A DNA stretch of 6,087 bases. Origin: an uncultured Holophagales bacterium (GTDB lineage: Bacteria > Acidobacteriota > Thermoanaerobaculia > UBA5066). Of the stretch, positions 3,890 through 6,087 are shown piece after piece (within the stretch, counting starts at the first letter, position 1; each line of letters starts with the position of its first letter). A program made the position numbers and the translations under genes. Location of the stretch: positions 1-6,087 of the forward strand of contig CALMDF010000068.1 in assembly GCA_937864895.1 (NCBI GenBank), in the 5' to 3' direction. The notes below the pieces were generated by a model. It did no database searches and had not been told where the DNA came from. It saw only the letters and a list, made by a program, of their open reading frames with translations.

Positions 3890-6073
3890 GTGACCGACCG
3901 CGTACTCGCTGACCCGTCCGCCCGGCTCCGAGCCGGCTTCGTCCTTCTCCTCGTCATCCTCGCCGCCTTCGCCCTGTCGAATACCGCCTCGGCGAAGCCG
4001 CCAACCGACGACGACTGTCTCGCCTGTCACTCCGAGGCCACCGGAAAGGGGAAGAAGCCTCCGAAGGCGGCCCTCGCCGGCTCGATCCACGGGGACGCCG
4101 GGCTCTCGTGCGTCGACTGCCACGCGGACCTCGCGAAGATCAAGGAGCTTCCCCACGGGGAGAAGCTGAAGCCGGTCTCCTGCTCGTCCTGCCACGACGG
4201 GATGGCCGGGAAGCACGTCTTCCACCCGATGATGGAAGCCGACCCCGAGGCGATCGCCTGCCAGGACTGCCACGGCGGGCACGACGTCGTGAAGGTGTCC
4301 GACCCGAAGTCTCCCGTGGCCGGCGCCGCCGTCCACAGGGTCTGCGCCTCCTGCCACGAGACCGAGGTGAAGCTCTACGAGGAGTCCGCCCACGGCGCGG
4401 CCTCGGCTGCGAAAGTGGCGGCGGCCCCCGACTGCCTCAACTGCCACCGGGCCCGCCTCCCGTCCGCGGTGGACGGGGCCCCGGCCGCAACCGCCAAGCA
4501 GGCGCAGGAGAAGCTCTGCCTTTCCTGCCACCTCGACAGCCCCGACGTGAGGTCCCGGGTCGCCCCGAGCGCCGGCTTCATCGCGCAGTACGAGAAGAGC
4601 GTCCACGGGAGCGCTCTCCTGGCGGGGAACGCGCTGGCGGCGAACTGCGTCGACTGTCACGGCGCCCACACCGTCCGGAAGAGGTCGGCCCCGGGCGCGG
4701 CCGCGAGCCCTCTCGCCATCGAGGCGATCTGCGCGAGGTGCCACGGCGAGGTCGACAAGGTCTTCGCGCAGAGCGCCCACGGCAAGGCGCTGGCGAAGGG
4801 CGTCAGCGAGGCGCCAACCTGCACGACCTGCCACGGCGAGCACGGGATCCTCAAGGCCACCGACCCGGATTCCCCCGTCGCCGCCGCGAACGTCTCCCAG
4901 AAGGTCTGCACTCCCTGCCACTCCTCGCTCCGCCTCTCGGAGAAGTACGGCATCGAGAGCGACCGCTTCCAGACGTTCGAGGAGAGCTTCCACGGCCTCG
5001 CGGTGAGGGGCGGCCAGGTCGACGTCGCCAACTGCGCGAGCTGCCACGGCTCCCACGACATCCTGCCGTCCTCCGACCCCGCCTCGAAGGTGAGCAAGGA
5101 GAACCTCGTCAAGACCTGCGGCCAGTGCCACCCGGGCGCCGGCGCCCGCTTCGCACAGGGGAAGATCCACGTCGACGTTTCCTCGAAGGAGCAGGAGCCG
5201 ATCCTCTGGTGGATTGGCTTCATCTACGTCGGCCTGATCGTCGGGACGATCGGGGGCATGTTCGGCCACAACCTCCTCGACTTCGTGAAGAAGTCGAGGC
5301 GCCACTTCGCGATCCGCCGCGGCGAGATCGAGGAGGAGCCCGCCCCCCACCGGCTCTACCTCCGGATGACGCTCGAGGAGCGGCTCCAGCACGGCGCGCT
5401 CGCCCTCAGCTTCATCGTCCTCGTCGTCACCGGGTTCATGCTCCGATTCCCCGACTCCTGGTGGGTCGTGGCGCTTCGGAACCTCTCCGCCTCGGTCTTC
5501 GAGGCCCGGAGCGTCATCCACCGCGTCGCCGCGGTCGTCATGACCCTCGCGTCGATCTACCACCTCTACTACGTCATCTTCACCGCGCGCGGCCGCCAGC
5601 TCGTCAAGGACCTGTGGTTCAAGCTGAAGGATGCCCGCGACGTCGTCGACATGCTCCGGTACAACCTCGGCCTCACGCCCGTGAAGCCGAAGCTGGACCG
5701 CTTCAGCTACATCGAGAAGGCCGAGTACTGGGCCCTCATCTGGGGGACGCTCGTCATGGCCGGTACCGGGTTCGCCATGTGGCTCGACAACAGCTTCATG
5801 AACCTCTTCGGGAAGCTCGGCTACGACATCGCCCGGTCGATCCACTACTACGAGGCGATCCTCGCGACCCTCGCGATCATCGTCTGGCACTTCTACTTCG
5901 TGATGTTCAACCCGGACTCCTACCCGCTGAACACGGCCTTCTGGACCGGCAAGCTCTCCCACCGCGAGATGGAGGAGGAGCACCCGCTCGAGCTTGAGCG
6001 GATCCTCGAGGAAGAGGAGAAGGAACGGGCGAAGGCCGAGATGGCCGAGGGCGAGGAGAAGCCGAAGGCCTGA
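3890..6073 (+). CDS. Thirteen-heme cytochrome c / cytochrome b561-type fusion (CbcL-like quinone-linked cytochrome)
   Basis: A 727-residue membrane-anchored electron carrier. Residues 1-35 form a signal peptide (hydrophobic core 16-29, ASA cleavage motif 33-35). The periplasmic part (36-436) has 13 CXXCH motifs with first cysteines at 43, 74, 98, 124, 152, 182, 210, 253, 281, 311, 340, 382 and 410. All 26 cysteines are in these motifs, and 14 further histidines could be distal ligands. Five predicted helices follow (about 437-464, 499-519, 541-563, 608-631, 650-674). The last four resemble the formate dehydrogenase gamma / cytochrome b561 family; candidate b-heme ligands are H501, H544, H558, H652 and H667. 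Basic loops (467-477, 567-580) and the acidic tail (691-727) fit a cytoplasmic C-terminus. The GTG at 3890 has GGGGG 5 bases upstream; the ATG at 3779 would bury the signal peptide behind 37 extra residues. The architecture matches Geobacter CbcL, so quinol-periplasm electron transfer is inferred; the substrate is unknown. Confidence 0.9.
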   Translation: MTDRVLADPSARLRAGFVLLLVILAAFALSNTASAKPPTDDDCLACHSEATGKGKKPPKAALAGSIHGDAGLSCVDCHADLAKIKELPHGEKLKPVSCSSCHDGMAGKHVFHPMMEADPEAIACQDCHGGHDVVKVSDPKSPVAGAAVHRVCASCHETEVKLYEESAHGAASAAKVAAAPDCLNCHRARLPSAVDGAPAATAKQAQEKLCLSCHLDSPDVRSRVAPSAGFIAQYEKSVHGSALLAGNALAANCVDCHGAHTVRKRSAPGAAASPLAIEAICARCHGEVDKVFAQSAHGKALAKGVSEAPTCTTCHGEHGILKATDPDSPVAAANVSQKVCTPCHSSLRLSEKYGIESDRFQTFEESFHGLAVRGGQVDVANCASCHGSHDILPSSDPASKVSKENLVKTCGQCHPGAGARFAQGKIHVDVSSKEQEPILWWIGFIYVGLIVGTIGGMFGHNLLDFVKKSRRHFAIRRGEIEEEPAPHRLYLRMTLEERLQHGALALSFIVLVVTGFMLRFPDSWWVVALRNLSASVFEARSVIHRVAAVVMTLASIYHLYYVIFTARGRQLVKDLWFKLKDARDVVDMLRYNLGLTPVKPKLDRFSYIEKAEYWALIWGTLVMAGTGFAMWLDNSFMNLFGKLGYDIARSIHYYEAILATLAIIVWHFYFVMFNPDSYPLNTAFWTGKLSHREMEEEHPLELERILEEEEKERAKAEMAEGEEKPKA
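4211..5131 (+). repeat. Five tandem di-heme modules within the cytochrome
   Basis: Residues 108-414 consist of five units, each with two CXXCH motifs whose first cysteines are 28, 28, 28, 29 and 28 residues apart (124/152, 182/210, 253/281, 311/340, 382/410). In units 2 to 5 an S-x-H-G motif (S166, S237, S295, S366) lies exactly 16 residues before the first cysteine. Units 1, 3, 4 and 5 continue CHG-x-H, and units 1 and 4 share DP-x-SPV. This pattern indicates internal duplication of a di-heme unit. The three N-terminal motifs (43, 74, 98) lie outside it. Confidence 0.85.
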
Positions 6074-6087
6074 TCCCTCTTCACCCA

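Noticed and set aside
3842..5983. Very long minus-strand open frame (about 713 codons) opposite the cytochrome.
   Set aside because: It is the mirror of G/C-rich third positions in the real gene; its translation is a monotone of R, G, E, V and D without recognisable domains, while the plus strand shows 13 ordered heme motifs.
4108..5997. Second plus-strand open frame (about 629 codons) within the cytochrome.
   Set aside because: Arg/Pro/Gly-rich frame-shifted shadow with no motif; explained by codon bias.

Overview
The window is G+C-rich bacterial DNA with densely packed genes and frequent GTG/TTG starts. It holds two divergently transcribed units around a 225-bp intergenic region (3665-3889). 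Gene order and the very large multiheme cytochrome suggest an environmental, respiratory Gram-negative-type bacterium. Acidobacteriota or a related deep lineage is my guess, from the style of the genes only.

Minus strand, reading leftward from 3664: a five-gene arginine biosynthesis operon argR-argC-argB-argD-argG, with argG cut off by the left edge. ArgB phosphorylates N-acetylglutamate, ArgC reduces the phosphate, ArgD transaminates the semialdehyde to N-acetylornithine, and ArgG condenses citrulline with aspartate. ArgR is the arginine-sensing repressor. Junctions are tight: argR/argC are about 30 bp apart, argC/argB overlap by 4 bp (GTGA), argB/argD by 14 bp and argD/argG by 4 bp (ATGA), so translation is probably coupled. 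The first four genes start with GTG or TTG. No argJ, argA/argE, argF or argH is visible here. The promoter in front of argR is close to sigma70 consensus (TTGACA, 17 bp, TAATAT). It overlaps two ARG-box-like sites 20 bp apart, one covering the -10 and the other the argR start codon. This implies arginine-dependent autoregulation of the whole operon and an almost leaderless argR message.

Plus strand, 3890-6073: one 727-residue protein with a signal peptide, 13 CXXCH c-heme motifs and a C-terminal five-helix membrane part resembling the cytochrome b561 / formate dehydrogenase gamma family. The order (periplasmic multiheme c domain, then membrane b domain) is that of Geobacter CbcL-type quinone-linked cytochromes. 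Ten of the 13 hemes fall into five tandem di-heme modules with almost invariant spacing, which is the most interesting structure in the window. Its likely role is moving electrons between the quinone pool and periplasmic carriers, but the partner and physiological substrate cannot be read from this window. A plausible promoter lies directly upstream, with a 10-bp perfect palindrome between its -35 and -10.

The many other long open frames, including antisense frames of more than 600 codons, are composition-driven shadows of these six genes. I saw no RNA genes, mobile elements or CRISPR arrays.
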